A stretch of DNA of 64,000 nt from Plantibacter flavus (GCF_900177615.1 NZ_FXAP01000004.1:186001-250000); one strand, 5' to 3'; positions 49,141 through 58,559 are shown, counted from the first letter of the stretch. The notes: generated by a model not told the origin, from the letters alone. Translations and numbers: made by a program.

Positions 49141-50493
49141 CTACTTCTCGGTGACCGTGAAGCCCTGCGTGTTGCCGTACTCGACGAGCTGCTTCTGCCA
49201 GTCGGCGAGGCCGTCGTTCAGGTCGGCCTTGTTCGCGTAGGACTGCCCGACGGTGTCGGCGAAGATGCTGTTCGCGTAGACCTGGTAGGGCAGGTACTGC
49301 CAACCGGTCGACACGTCCTTCGCGCCCTGCACGAGGACCTCGTTGATCTTCTGTCCACCGAAGTACTCCGGCGCCGCGGAGAGGAATTCGTCGGAGTTCA
49401 GGTCGGCGGTCGTCGCCGGGAAGCCGCCGTTGTCGAGGAAGACCTTGACGCTGTCCTCGTCGTTGTTCAGCCACTTGAGGAAGCCCGCGGCGAGCGCCGG
49501 GTTCTTGCTCTGCTTCAGCACGACCTGGCCACCGCCACCGTTCTCGGCGTTGGCGGGCTTGCCGTCGTAGGTCGGGATCGGGGCGACGCGCCACTGGCCG
49601 GAGGCCTCGGCGACGGACGACTCGAGCACACCGGGCATCCAGGCGCCCGTGATGAGCGTCGCGATGCTGCCGTTGCCGAGCGACTTGTACCAGTCGTCGC
49701 TCCAGCCGGGAACGCTGGAGAGCAGGTCGCCCTCGACGAGCTGGTTCCAGGTGTCGGCCCACTTCTTGGAGCCCTCGTCGGCGAGGTTGACGCTCACCTT
49801 GGTGCCGTCGGCGGTGAACGGACGTCCACCGGCCTGCCAGATCATGCTGGTCGCGAAGCCGGAGTCACCGGAGTCGTTGGTGATGTACTTCGACGGGTCA
49901 GCCGTGTGCAGCTGTGCGGCTGCCGCGATGTACTCGTCCCAGGTGGTCGGCACGGCGATGCCGTACTGGTCGAACACCGTCTTGTTGTAGAACATGGCCA
50001 TGGGGCCGGAGTCCTGCGGGAGGGCGTAGAGGCCGTCGCCGATGTTGACGGAGCTCCACGGGCCGGGGCTGTAGTCGTCCTTCAGGTCGCCGAAGCCGTA
50101 GGCGTTGAGGTCGACGAGGGAGTCGCTGAGCGCGAACTGCGGGATGGCGTAGTACTCGACCTGCGCGACGTCGGGGGCACCCTTACCGGCCTTGATCGCG
50201 TTCTGCAGCTTCGTGTACTCGGTGGTGTTGGTGCCGGCGTTGACGAGGTTGACCTTGACCTTGGGGTAGGCCTTCTCGAACGCGGCGACCTGCGCCTCGG
50301 CGGAGGGCGTCCAGGACCAGTAGGTGATCTCGCCACCGGCTTCGAGGGCGGACTCGATGTCCTTCGCGTCGCCCGAGGCGGTGCTGCCGCCGCCGGACGA
50401 GCAGGCGACGAGCGAGGCTCCGATCATCGCGGACGCGACGGCCGCCGTGGCCGCGCGGCGCAGAACCGTGCGAGACGGTGAGATGCGCTTCAT
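49141..50493 (-). CDS. Sugar ABC transporter substrate-binding lipoprotein
   Basis: 450 aa. Signal peptide with lipobox SLVACSSGGG, then an extracellular solute-binding domain of family 1 (AFEKAYPKVKVNLVN, YALPQDSGPMAMFYNKTVFDQYGI, GSIATLITGAWMPGVL). It would capture galacto-oligosaccharides and deliver them to the two permeases encoded upstream. AAAGGAA lies before the ATG. No ATPase gene is present; families like this use a shared MsiK-type ATPase. Confidence 0.93.
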   Translation of the reverse strand: MKRISPSRTVLRRAATAAVASAMIGASLVACSSGGGSTASGDAKDIESALEAGGEITYWSWTPSAEAQVAAFEKAYPKVKVNLVNAGTNTTEYTKLQNAIKAGKGAPDVAQVEYYAIPQFALSDSLVDLNAYGFGDLKDDYSPGPWSSVNIGDGLYALPQDSGPMAMFYNKTVFDQYGIAVPTTWDEYIAAAAQLHTADPSKYITNDSGDSGFATSMIWQAGGRPFTADGTKVSVNLADEGSKKWADTWNQLVEGDLLSSVPGWSDDWYKSLGNGSIATLITGAWMPGVLESSVAEASGQWRVAPIPTYDGKPANAENGGGGQVVLKQSKNPALAAGFLKWLNNDEDSVKVFLDNGGFPATTADLNSDEFLSAAPEYFGGQKINEVLVQGAKDVSTGWQYLPYQVYANSIFADTVGQSYANKADLNDGLADWQKQLVEYGNTQGFTVTEK

Positions 50494-50536
50494 GGGTGTT
50501 TCCTTTCACTGCGTTGGGAGGAGGAGGTGATGCCCC

Positions 50537-50665
50537 GGTCCCTGAGCCTGTCGAAGGGCGGAGGTGGTGCCCTTCGACAAGCTCAGGGACCGGTTGGTGA
50601 TGCGGTGGTGCGGGTTGGGAACGGGTGTTGGCGCGGGTGGCCCTTCGACAAGCTCAGGAACCGAG
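50537..50665. repeat. Interspersed-repeat hairpin between permease and binding-protein genes
   Basis: An inverted pair (50537-50559 and 50569-50591, 9-nt loop, one G-U) with core ctgagcctgtcgaaggg, followed by a single copy cccttcgacaagctcagg near 50641. It lies between two genes of the same operon, 14 bp after the permease stop, and could act as a processing or attenuation site that separates permease from binding-protein expression. Confidence 0.85.
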
Positions 50666-50678
50666 ACCGCAGGAAGGA

Positions 50679-51629
50679 TCAGCCCTTGACGCTGCCGGCG
50701 CTGAGGCCCGACTGCCAGAAGCGCTGCAGGAAGAGGAACGCGATGACGATCGGGACGATGGTCAGGAGCGATCCGGTGATCACGAGGTTGAAGATCGGTT
50801 GGGCAGCGACACCGGTGGCCTGGGCGCTCCACTGGCTGAGGCCGACGGTGAGCGGATACCAGGTGGGCTCCGACAGCATGATGAGCGGCAGGAAGTAGTT
50901 GTTCCACGTCGCGACGATCGCGAAGAGGAGCACCGTGACGATGCCGGGGCCGAGGAGTCGCAGCGAGATCGTGAAGAAGGTGCGGAACTCCCCCGCGCCG
51001 TCCATGCGGGCGGCCTCGAGCAGTTCGGTCGGGACCGCGTCCACCGCGTACGTCCAGATGAGGTACAGACCGAACGGGCTGACGAGCGAGGGCAGGATGA
51101 CCGCCCACGGCGTGTTCGTGAGGCCGAGCTGGCTGAACATCAGGAAGGTCGGGACGGCGAGCGCCGTGCCCGGCACCGCGATGGAGCCGAGGATGATCGC
51201 GAAGACGGCGCGCTTGCCCGGGAACCGGAACTTGGCGAGGCCGTAGCCGCCGATCGTGGCGAGCAGCGTCGCCCCACCGGCACCGACCACCACGTAGAGC
51301 AGCGTGTTGCCGAACCAGCCGACGAACTGCCCGTCGCGGTAGGTGAGCGTGTCGACGATGTTCTGCCAGAGGTTGAACCCGCCGTCGCCGAACCAGAGAC
51401 CGAAGGACGAGAAGAGGTCGGGCTGGGACTTCGTCGCGTTGATGACGAGCCACAGGATCGGGACGACCGAGTAGATGAGGAAGACGGCCATGACGATCGT
51501 GAGGACGATCGAGCGCTTCCGGCGCGGGTCGTGGCGCTTCCTGGTGGGCCGGTCGAAGGCGCGCGGGTTGCGGGCGGTCCGGGTCGACACGGTCTGCGGG
51601 CGGACGGTCGGGTTCGAGACGGTGGCCAT
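50679..51629 (-). CDS. Sugar ABC transporter permease (second, MalG-like)
   Basis: 316 aa. Six transmembrane helices; the cytoplasmic EAA loop is ELLEAARMDGAGEFRTFFTISLRLLGPG, the site that contacts the ATPase. N-terminus is basic (RPTRKRHDPRRKRS). It starts by sharing one base with the stop of the first permease (TGATG). MalG-type position and length. Confidence 0.94.
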   Translation of the reverse strand: MATVSNPTVRPQTVSTRTARNPRAFDRPTRKRHDPRRKRSIVLTIVMAVFLIYSVVPILWLVINATKSQPDLFSSFGLWFGDGGFNLWQNIVDTLTYRDGQFVGWFGNTLLYVVVGAGGATLLATIGGYGLAKFRFPGKRAVFAIILGSIAVPGTALAVPTFLMFSQLGLTNTPWAVILPSLVSPFGLYLIWTYAVDAVPTELLEAARMDGAGEFRTFFTISLRLLGPGIVTVLLFAIVATWNNYFLPLIMLSEPTWYPLTVGLSQWSAQATGVAAQPIFNLVITGSLLTIVPIVIAFLFLQRFWQSGLSAGSVKG

Positions 51630-52552
51630 CAGCTGTTCTCCTGTCGGGAGCCGCGCACCTGCACGACGTAGGCGATGACGGCGGTGATGACGCCCATGAT
51701 GATCGCGACCGTCGCCGCGAGGTTGAACTGCTGACCGGCGAAGGACAGGTTGTAGGCGTACATGTTCGGGGTGAAGTTGCTCGTGATCACGTTGGGCGCG
51801 AGGTTCTTCAGCAGGTTCGGCTCGTTGAAGAGCTGGAACGACCCGATGACGGAGAAGATCGTCGCGATGACGAGGGCTCCGCGGAGGGCGGGGATCTTGA
51901 TGCTGAAGACGGTGCGGAACTGTCCGGCCCCGTCGATCTCGGCCGCCTCGTAGATCTCACCGGGTACGACACGGAGGGCGGCGTAGAAGATGAGCATGTT
52001 GTAGCCCATGAACTCCCACGTCACGATGTTGCCGATGGACGCGAGGACGGCCTGGGAGCTGAACGGCTCGAGGATCTGGGCGCCGACGAGGTCGTTGAAG
52101 CTGCCGGCGAGACCGAACTGGTCGCCGTAGATGAAGCCCCAGATGAGTGCCGCGACGACGCCCGGGACGGCGTACGGCAGGAAGAGCGCGATGCGGAAGA
52201 AGGCGGCGCCGTGGAGCCGGGCACTGTCGAGCGCGAGCGCCGCGGTGAGGGACAGGGCGAGCATGATCGGCACCTGCACGACGAAGAACAGGGCGACGCG
52301 GCCGAACGGCTCCCAGAACTTCGGGTCCTGGAGCACCTGGGCGTAGTTGTCGAGGCCGACGAAGGCGTTGCCGCCGATGAGCTTCTCCTGGAAGAAGCTG
52401 AGGTACAGCGCGTAGACGAGCGGCGCGATGATCATCAGCGCGAAGACGATCATGAAGGGGGCGATGAACGCCCAGCCCTTCCAATCCCGGCGGTCGCGTC
52501 GGTGGACACGGACCGCTGGTGGCCGGCCGGTGCGAGCGGTCGTGGTGGTCAT
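51629..52552 (-). CDS. Sugar ABC transporter permease (first, MalF-like)
   Basis: 307 aa. Six helices beginning GWAFIAPFMIVFALMIIAPLVYALYLSF; EAA loop EIYEAAEIDGAGQFRTVFSIKIPALRG. It is the first gene of the importer operon, 151 bp from the divergent lacI, with two operators in between. TCCTTGC... gives an AAGGAAG ribosome site upstream. Confidence 0.94.
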   Translation of the reverse strand: MTTTTARTGRPPAVRVHRRDRRDWKGWAFIAPFMIVFALMIIAPLVYALYLSFFQEKLIGGNAFVGLDNYAQVLQDPKFWEPFGRVALFFVVQVPIMLALSLTAALALDSARLHGAAFFRIALFLPYAVPGVVAALIWGFIYGDQFGLAGSFNDLVGAQILEPFSSQAVLASIGNIVTWEFMGYNMLIFYAALRVVPGEIYEAAEIDGAGQFRTVFSIKIPALRGALVIATIFSVIGSFQLFNEPNLLKNLAPNVITSNFTPNMYAYNLSFAGQQFNLAATVAIIMGVITAVIAYVVQVRGSRQENS

Positions 52553-52624
52553 GGGCAGCTTCCTTGCTGGGATTCGGGCGGAACCGTCGTGCGGTGGAGC
52601 CGTGCGGGGGAGGGAACACGTTGG

Positions 52625-52673
52625 ATGTTTACGTCAACATCTGTTCGGTACCATAGCATGTTCACGTCAACAT
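52625..52673. promoter_or_regulatory. Two LacI operators between importer and lacI
   Basis: ATGTTTACGTCAACAT (52625-52640) and ATGTTCACGTCAACAT (52658-52673), 33 bp apart centre to centre, lie in the divergent promoter region. The same palindrome occurs twice upstream of the GH30 gene. Central ACGT with TGTT/AACA arms is a LacI-family pattern. Confidence 0.8.
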
Positions 52674-52702
52674 GCAAGGATGGATGCGACGATAGGGAGA
52701 CC

Positions 52703-53743
52703 ATGACGGACACCACCCGGAGAGCGCCTGGCCGCGCCAGGCGAGCACCGTCGATGGCGGACGTCGCAGCGCACGCCGGCGTCTCGTCCCAGACCGTCTC
52801 CCGCGTCGCGAACGGGCTGACCAACGTGGACGACGGCACCCGCGACCGCGTGCTCGAGGCCATGACCGAGCTCGGCTACCGCCCGAACAAGGCCGCGCGG
52901 GCGCTGCGATCAGGGCGCACGCGCAGCATCGGGATCACGATGTTCACGCTCTCCTCCTACGGCAACATGCGCACGCTCGACGCGATCACGGTCCAGGCGG
53001 CACGGGCCGGGTATTCGGTCACGGTCGTCCCCGTCGAGTACCCGACGCAACGCGACGTCGCGGTCGCGCTCGACAGCCTCCGCGAGCAGGACGTCGACGG
53101 CCTGATCATCGTCATCGAGTCGCACATCGTCGACGGCGCCGACGTCGAACTCCCCTCCGGCCTGCCGGTCGTCGTCATCGACTCCGCGGCACGCACCGAC
53201 TACCCGGTCGTCGACAACGACCAGGCACAGGGCGCGGCACTCGCCACCCAGCACCTCCTCGACCTCGGACACCAGGGCGTCTGGCACATCGCCGGCCCCC
53301 GTACCTCCTACTCGGCGGCTCGTCGTGAGCAGAGCTGGGCCGACACCCTGCGGGAGGCCGGCATCACCCCGCCGCCCGCGTTCCGTGGCGACTGGTCGAC
53401 GACCTCGGGGTACGAGATCGGCCTCGAGATCGCCGAGCGCCCGGAGATCACGGCCGTGTTCGCGTCGAACGACCAGATGGCGCTCGGGCTCCTGCGCGCC
53501 CTGCACGAGCGTGGGCGTGCCGTGCCGCAGTCGATCAGCGTCGTCGGTTTCGACGACACCCCGGAGTCGGACTCGTTCTGGCCGCCACTCACGACGGTGC
53601 ACCAGGACTTCGACGAGATCGGCCGCCGGGCGATCACCACGCTCCTCCGCGAGATCGAGGAGGGCCCGCAGCTCTCCACCGAGCCCCTCACGCCGACGTC
53701 CCTCGTCGTCCGCGCGAGCACGGCTCCCCCGCCCGCGCGCTGA
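52703..53743 (+). CDS. LacI-family regulator of the galactan locus
   Basis: 346 aa from ATG 52703 with AGGGAGA upstream. HTH SMADVAAHAGVSSQTVSRVANG, hinge ELGYRPNKAARALRSG, effector domain ending SVVGFDDTPESDSFWPPLTTV. It lies divergent from the importer operon and upstream of the GH30 gene; four operators of one type in these two regions define its regulon. The effector is probably a galacto-oligosaccharide or galactose, which is an inference from gene content. It is followed by interspersed repeats. Confidence 0.93.
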   Translation: MTDTTRRAPGRARRAPSMADVAAHAGVSSQTVSRVANGLTNVDDGTRDRVLEAMTELGYRPNKAARALRSGRTRSIGITMFTLSSYGNMRTLDAITVQAARAGYSVTVVPVEYPTQRDVAVALDSLREQDVDGLIIVIESHIVDGADVELPSGLPVVVIDSAARTDYPVVDNDQAQGAALATQHLLDLGHQGVWHIAGPRTSYSAARREQSWADTLREAGITPPPAFRGDWSTTSGYEIGLEIAERPEITAVFASNDQMALGLLRALHERGRAVPQSISVVGFDDTPESDSFWPPLTTVHQDFDEIGRRAITTLLREIEEGPQLSTEPLTPTSLVVRASTAPPPAR

Positions 53744-53764
53744 GGTGAGGGAGACACTCCACGC

Positions 53765-53882
53765 GGTCATTGAGCCTGTCGAAATGCCCACGGCGACACC
53801 TCGATCAGCTCGGCGAACGAAGCCCCGGTCATTGAGCCTGTCGAAATGCACACCTCCGCACTTCGACAGGCTCAGTGACCGG
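53765..53882. repeat. Interspersed repeats after lacI
   Basis: Two direct copies of ggtcattgagcctgtcgaaa (53765 and 53827) and one inverted copy (cacttcgacaggctcagtga, ending 53879). The second and third form a ~23-bp stem-loop. It starts 22 bp after the lacI stop and probably ends its transcript. Confidence 0.85.
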
Positions 53883-53958
53883 AACGGACCGGAACGGGGA
53901 CCTCAGCGGCCGGCCATCGCTTGACACCCGAGCGAGGGGTCGCCCATACTCGTCGGAA

Positions 53959-54009
53959 ATGTTGACGTGAACACGGTGGTTCGACGCCGCCGAATGTTCA
54001 CGTGAACAT
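53959..54009 (+). promoter_or_regulatory. Two LacI operators upstream of the GH30 gene
   Basis: ATGTTGACGTGAACAC (53959-53974) and the perfect palindrome ATGTTCACGTGAACAT (53994-54009), 35 bp apart, end 36 bp before the GH30 ATG. They match the operators at 52625-52673 and place GH30 in the same regulon. Confidence 0.8.
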
Positions 54010-54044
54010 CCCCTGCACCACGGCCTCCAACGAAGGAACCACCG

Positions 54045-57000
54045 ATGACACTGCCGTCACCAGTCCGCCGACGAACGATCGGAGCGACCGTCGCCGTCGC
54101 CCTCGGCATCGCCGCGATCGCGCCAGCACTCGCCACCGTGGACGCCGCACCCGCGGCCGCCGCGGAGAGCACTACCCTCACCATCACCCCCAACCCGGCC
54201 TACCAGAACGAGGCGTTCGAAGGCTGGGGCACGAGCCTCGTCTGGTTCGCCAACGCCACGGGCGACTACCCGGCGGACGTCCGCCAGGACCTCTTCGACA
54301 AGGTGTTCGGTGAGGACGGCCTCAATCTCAACATCGCCCGCTACAACATCGGTGGCGGCAACGCGAGCGACGTCCCGCCCTACCTGCGGGCCGGCGGCGC
54401 GGTCGACGGCTGGTGGAACCCGGACCTCGCCGCGAGCGACGCCGACGGCCCCATCACCTCCGACTACGTCGACCGCGACCGCTACGCCGCCGCCTGGGAC
54501 GCCGACGACCCGGCCTCCTACGACTTCGACGCCGACGAGACCCAGCGCTGGTGGCTCACAGCACTCAAGGACAAGATCACCAAGTGGGAGGCGTTCAGCA
54601 ACTCCCCGCCCTACTTCATGACCGAGAGCGGCTATGCGTCGGGCAACTTCAACGCCGCCGACGAGCAGCTGAAGCCCGAGAGTGTCGACGACTTCGTCGC
54701 GTACCTCACCACCGTCGTCGACCACCTCGAGGCCGACACGGGCATCGACTTCGACACCATCGACCCCTTCAACGAGCCGAACACCAACTACTGGGGCACC
54801 CAGATCGACGAGGCCACCGGTTGGCCGAAGGGCGGACGCCAGGAGGGCGCGCACATCGGCCCGGCCATGCAGGACACCGTCATCAAGGCCCTCGCCGAGC
54901 GCCTCGCCGCCGAGGGCACCTCGACCGAGGCCGTCATCGCGGCCATGGACGAGACGAACCCCGGCATCTTCGCGACGAACTGGAACGGCTGGTCACAGAC
55001 CGCCAAGGACCTCGTCACGCAGCTCAACGTCCACAGCTACGGCCAGGGCGGCAGCGTCGTCGCACGCGACATCGCGAAGACCGCCGGCAAGCCGCTGTGG
55101 ATGAGCGAGGTCGAGGGCAACTGGGACTCCAGCGGCAAGCACAACCTCACGAACATCGACAACGGCATCGGCATGGCGACGCACCTCATCGACGACCTCC
55201 GCAACCTGGAGCCGACCGCGTGGGTGCTCTGGCAGCCCGTCGAGGACCTCTACAACATGGAGAAGGTCGAGAAGCTCAACTGGGGCAGCGTCCTCATCGA
55301 CTTCGACTGCAACGCCGAGGGTGACTCGGAGCGACGCATCGCAGACGGTGACGCCGACCCGAGCTGCTCGGTGAAGACGAACGCGAAGTACAACACGCTC
55401 CGCAACTTCACCCACTACGTGCAACCCGGTGACCACCTCATCCCGTCCACCGACGCGCAGACCACCACGGCACTCCGTGCCGACGGCACGGGCGCGACCC
55501 TCGTGCACGCCAACCCGTCGACCTCGGCTCGGACGATCACGATCGACCTGTCGAAGTTCGCCGACATCGCTCCCGGAGCGACGGTCACGCCGGTCGTGAC
55601 GACGGAGTCCCCCGCGGACGACGTCACCGCCAATGCACTCGTGCAGGGCGACGCCGTGTCGATCGACCCGGTGACCAAGCAGGCGACGCTCACCGTCCCG
55701 GCGAAGTCGGTCACCACCTTCCTCGTCGACGGTGCGACCGGTGTCGCAGCCGACGCGGCGCCGTTCCAGGACGGACACGCCTACCAGCTCGTCGGCAGGC
55801 AGAGCGCGAAGGCGTTCACCGCCGCAGCCTCGACGGGGTCCGTACCGGCCGGCACGATCACCCCGCGCGCTTCCGACGCCACGACCGGTGCCGCACAGGT
55901 GTGGACCGCCGAGCTCCTCTCCGGAGGCGGCACGAACACCGACCGCTACGCCGTCCGCAGCTCGTCCGGAGCACTCCTCTCCGCGACCTCCGCCGGCACC
56001 TCGCTCGTCGCCGCGACGCGGGAACAAGCTGCGGCCGACCCATCGCTGCAGTGGATCCCGACGACGACCAACGGCTCCGAGTGGAGCCTCGTGAACGTCG
56101 GAACCAGCCAGGCCCTCGAGGTCGGCGGGCAGTCCACCGCCACGGGTGCCGCCGTCGGCGTCTACCAGTCGAACAACGGCGCGAACCAGACGTGGAGCTT
56201 CGTCGACACCGCCCTCACGGGAGTGCAGCCCGTCACCGTGCAGACCGTCGCCGGTGTTCCGGCGGCGCTGCCCGCGACCGTGGTGCCGCTGTACGGCGCG
56301 GTCCAGGGCGCTCCGGTGCCGGTCACCTGGGACACCTCGGCCGTGGACTGGAACACGCCGGGCACGATCGTCGTGAACGGCTCCGGCACCGACGGGTGGG
56401 GTGCGGCGTTCACCGCGCAGGCCGCCGTCGACATCGGCGGCTTCACGACCACCGAGCCGGTCTCTCTGACGGTCGCCGCAGGGTCCCCCGCGAGCGCCGT
56501 CATCGCTGCGGCGCCGACCACGGTCCCGGCGCAGATCGGTGCGAGCACCAACCGCTTCGACACGGCCGTCACGTGGGACTTCAGCACCCTCGACGACGCC
56601 GACCTCGCCGACACCGGTGTGGTGCAGGTGCGCGGCGCGGCTGCGTCGAACGACCCGACCGCGGCACCGGTCGACGCACTCCTGTCGATCATCGTCACGG
56701 CGCCCGGCGAGCGGAACATCGCACCGGACGCCACGACCGTCGCGAGCGCGACGTCCACCGAGTCCGGCTATCCCGCGAGCAACACGAAGAACGGTGTGCG
56801 GAACGACAAGGGTTGGTCGAACTGGCGCTCGTCGAACAAGCCCGCGAGCGACACCTTGAGCTATGAGCTCGGCGGTGAGCACACGATCGAGCACGTCACC
56901 TTCTACGCCTACAAGGACGGGAGCACCAACAGCTGGCCGAGTGCGCTGACCGTGCAGTTCCGCGACGCCGACGGCGCGTGGATCGATGCTCCGGGTGGGG

Positions 57001-57953
57001 CGGTCGCCGTGCCGGTCCCGAGCGATGGGACGGCTCCGATCGTCGACGTCGACCTCGGTGGCGTCACGACGAGTGCGGTCCGCGTCGTGATGACGGCGTA
57101 CGCGAACACCCACCTGGTCGTCTCGGAGGTCGAGATCTACGCGCTCGCACCGTCGGTCGCGACCGAGGCGAGTCTCGCCGCGCTGCGGGTGAACGGCACA
57201 CCGGTCGAGGGCTTCGACGCAGGCGTCCTCGAGTACGAGGTGCCGCTCGCCGGGTCCGCCGATCCGGTGGTCGACGCCATCCCGGCCGACCGCGACGCGA
57301 CGGTGACGATCGAGCCGCTTGACGCGGTACCGGCTGCCGCTGCTCGCGCTGCGGCTGATGCGAGCGACGGTGTCGTCATCACCGTGACGGCGGCCGACGG
57401 CGTGACCACGCAGTCGACGACCGTCACCTTCGCTCGGACGGCGGTCGCGACCGCGACGCTGTCGAGCGTGGCCCGCGAGGGCGTCCCGACGACCGCGGCG
57501 GTCGTCGTGGACCCCGAGGACGCGGCCGTGGTCTACGCCTGGCTGCTCGACGACGAGGTCGTGGACAGCGCCGACACGGCGACGTTCACGCCGCCCACCG
57601 GCAGTGCGGGTGCCGCGCTCGCGGTGCGGGTCACGGTCTCTGCCGATGGATTCGCGCCGGTCGAGACGACGTCCACGCCGGTGACGGTGCTCGCCGCCGC
57701 GGTGGACCCGGGGACCGATCCCGGCACCGACCCGGGGACGAACCCCGGCACCGGGCCCGGCACGGGCTCCGGTGGTGGCACGGTCGGTGGTGGTGACGGC
57801 ACGAGCTCGCCCTCGGGTGGTTCGGCCACCGGCACCGACTCGCTGTCGCGCACGGGTGTCGACGTGTCGAGCATCGGGCTCGTCGCGCTGCTCCTCGGCC
57901 TCGTCGGCTTCGCCTCGGTGCTGATCGCGCGTCGCCGTCGCTCCGCGGAGTAG
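54045..57953 (+). CDS. Endo-beta-1,6-galactanase-like GH30, wall-anchored multidomain
   Basis: 1302 aa. Signal peptide (cleaved near AAPAAAA-EST, ~40). GH30 catalytic domain about 45-560: FEGWGTSLVWFAN, NIARYNIGGGNASDVPPYLR, acid/base Glu244 in PFNEPNTNYW and nucleophile Glu355 in LWMSEVEGNW; this motif set is that of endo-beta-1,6-galactanases. Then a ricin-type lectin domain (~575-725), two Ig-like Big_4 domains, a discoidin-like F5/8 carbohydrate-binding domain (~885-1030), further beta-sandwich domains, an acidic TDPGTDPGT-type linker and a C-terminal LSRTG, hydrophobic helix and RRRR, a sortase-like signal. GAAGGA lies before the ATG. Two LacI operators precede it and a terminator follows. 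Confidence 0.9.
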   Translation: MTLPSPVRRRTIGATVAVALGIAAIAPALATVDAAPAAAAESTTLTITPNPAYQNEAFEGWGTSLVWFANATGDYPADVRQDLFDKVFGEDGLNLNIARYNIGGGNASDVPPYLRAGGAVDGWWNPDLAASDADGPITSDYVDRDRYAAAWDADDPASYDFDADETQRWWLTALKDKITKWEAFSNSPPYFMTESGYASGNFNAADEQLKPESVDDFVAYLTTVVDHLEADTGIDFDTIDPFNEPNTNYWGTQIDEATGWPKGGRQEGAHIGPAMQDTVIKALAERLAAEGTSTEAVIAAMDETNPGIFATNWNGWSQTAKDLVTQLNVHSYGQGGSVVARDIAKTAGKPLWMSEVEGNWDSSGKHNLTNIDNGIGMATHLIDDLRNLEPTAWVLWQPVEDLYNMEKVEKLNWGSVLIDFDCNAEGDSERRIADGDADPSCSVKTNAKYNTLRNFTHYVQPGDHLIPSTDAQTTTALRADGTGATLVHANPSTSARTITIDLSKFADIAPGATVTPVVTTESPADDVTANALVQGDAVSIDPVTKQATLTVPAKSVTTFLVDGATGVAADAAPFQDGHAYQLVGRQSAKAFTAAASTGSVPAGTITPRASDATTGAAQVWTAELLSGGGTNTDRYAVRSSSGALLSATSAGTSLVAATREQAAADPSLQWIPTTTNGSEWSLVNVGTSQALEVGGQSTATGAAVGVYQSNNGANQTWSFVDTALTGVQPVTVQTVAGVPAALPATVVPLYGAVQGAPVPVTWDTSAVDWNTPGTIVVNGSGTDGWGAAFTAQAAVDIGGFTTTEPVSLTVAAGSPASAVIAAAPTTVPAQIGASTNRFDTAVTWDFSTLDDADLADTGVVQVRGAAASNDPTAAPVDALLSIIVTAPGERNIAPDATTVASATSTESGYPASNTKNGVRNDKGWSNWRSSNKPASDTLSYELGGEHTIEHVTFYAYKDGSTNSWPSALTVQFRDADGAWIDAPGGAVAVPVPSDGTAPIVDVDLGGVTTSAVRVVMTAYANTHLVVSEVEIYALAPSVATEASLAALRVNGTPVEGFDAGVLEYEVPLAGSADPVVDAIPADRDATVTIEPLDAVPAAAARAAADASDGVVITVTAADGVTTQSTTVTFARTAVATATLSSVAREGVPTTAAVVVDPEDAAVVYAWLLDDEVVDSADTATFTPPTGSAGAALAVRVTVSADGFAPVETTSTPVTVLAAAVDPGTDPGTDPGTNPGTGPGTGSGGGTVGGGDGTSSPSGGSATGTDSLSRTGVDVSSIGLVALLLGLVGFASVLIARRRRSAE

Positions 57954-57964
57954 GTCGCTCCTGA

Positions 57965-58002
57965 CGAACCCCGTCACCCGTCGTCTGGGGTGGCGGGGTT
58001 CG
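57965..58002 (+). terminator. Terminator of the GH30 gene
   Basis: 15-bp stem (one G-U pair) CGAACCCCGTCACCC/GGGTGGCGGGGTTCG with an 8-nt loop, 11 bp after the stop codon. Confidence 0.88.
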
Positions 58003-58029
58003 TCGTGTGTCGGCAGGCGCGCGGTTCCC

Positions 58030-58502
58030 GGGGGCACTTCGACAAGCTCAGTGACCGGAGCCCTTCCCGCGGAGAGACCCGCTCCCTGAGCCTGTCGAAG
58101 GGCCCACGAGCAACCACACCCGACACGAAACGGCTCCCCGAAGACACCTCCACAAGCTCAGTGACCCGAACGGTACCCCGCTCCCTGAGCCTGTCGAAGG
58201 GCCCACGAGCACCCACACCCGACACGAAACGGCTCCCCGAAGACACCTCCACAAGCTCAGTGACCCGAACGGTACCCCGCTCCCTGAGCCTGTCGAAGGG
58301 CCCACGAGCAACCACACCCGACACGAAACGGCTCCCCGAAGACACCTCCACAAGCTCAGTGACCCGAACGGTACCCCGCTCCCTGAGCCTGTCGAAGGGC
58401 CCACGAGCACCCACACCCGACACGAAACGGATCCCCGAAGACACCTCCACAAGCTCAGTGACCAGAACGGTACCCCGCTCCCTGAGCCTGTCGAAGGGCC
58501 CA
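58030..58502. repeat. 99-bp tandem array of interspersed repeats
   Basis: Five copies beginning at 58081, 58180, 58279, 58378 and 58477, each gctccctgagcctgtcgaag followed by a spacer and an inverted half (cacaagctcagtgaccc). The period is exactly 99 bp; as this is a multiple of three, open frames run through both strands, but the translations are repeat shadows. A further inverted pair lies at 58034-58060. It sits between the convergent GH30 and ptsH genes, each of which has its own hairpin. Confidence 0.9.
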
Positions 58503-58506
58503 CGAG

Positions 58507-58546
58507 GAAGCCCCGCCGTCCGGGATGACTCGGGCGGCGGGGCTTC
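58507..58546 (-). terminator. Terminator of ptsH
   Basis: Perfect 12-bp stem GAAGCCCCGCCG/CGGCGGGGCTTC with a 16-nt loop, 13 bp beyond the ptsH stop on the minus strand. Confidence 0.85.
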
Positions 58547-58559
58547 GTGGGTCGGGTGA

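Noticed and set aside
54993-58037. 1014-codon minus-strand frame opposite the GH30 gene
   Set aside because: Arg/Val-rich shadow of a well-supported multidomain enzyme; it continues into repeat DNA.
58030-58502. Possible CRISPR array with 99-bp period
   Set aside because: Complete units including the spacer are identical, so it is a tandem duplication and not repeat-spacer structure.
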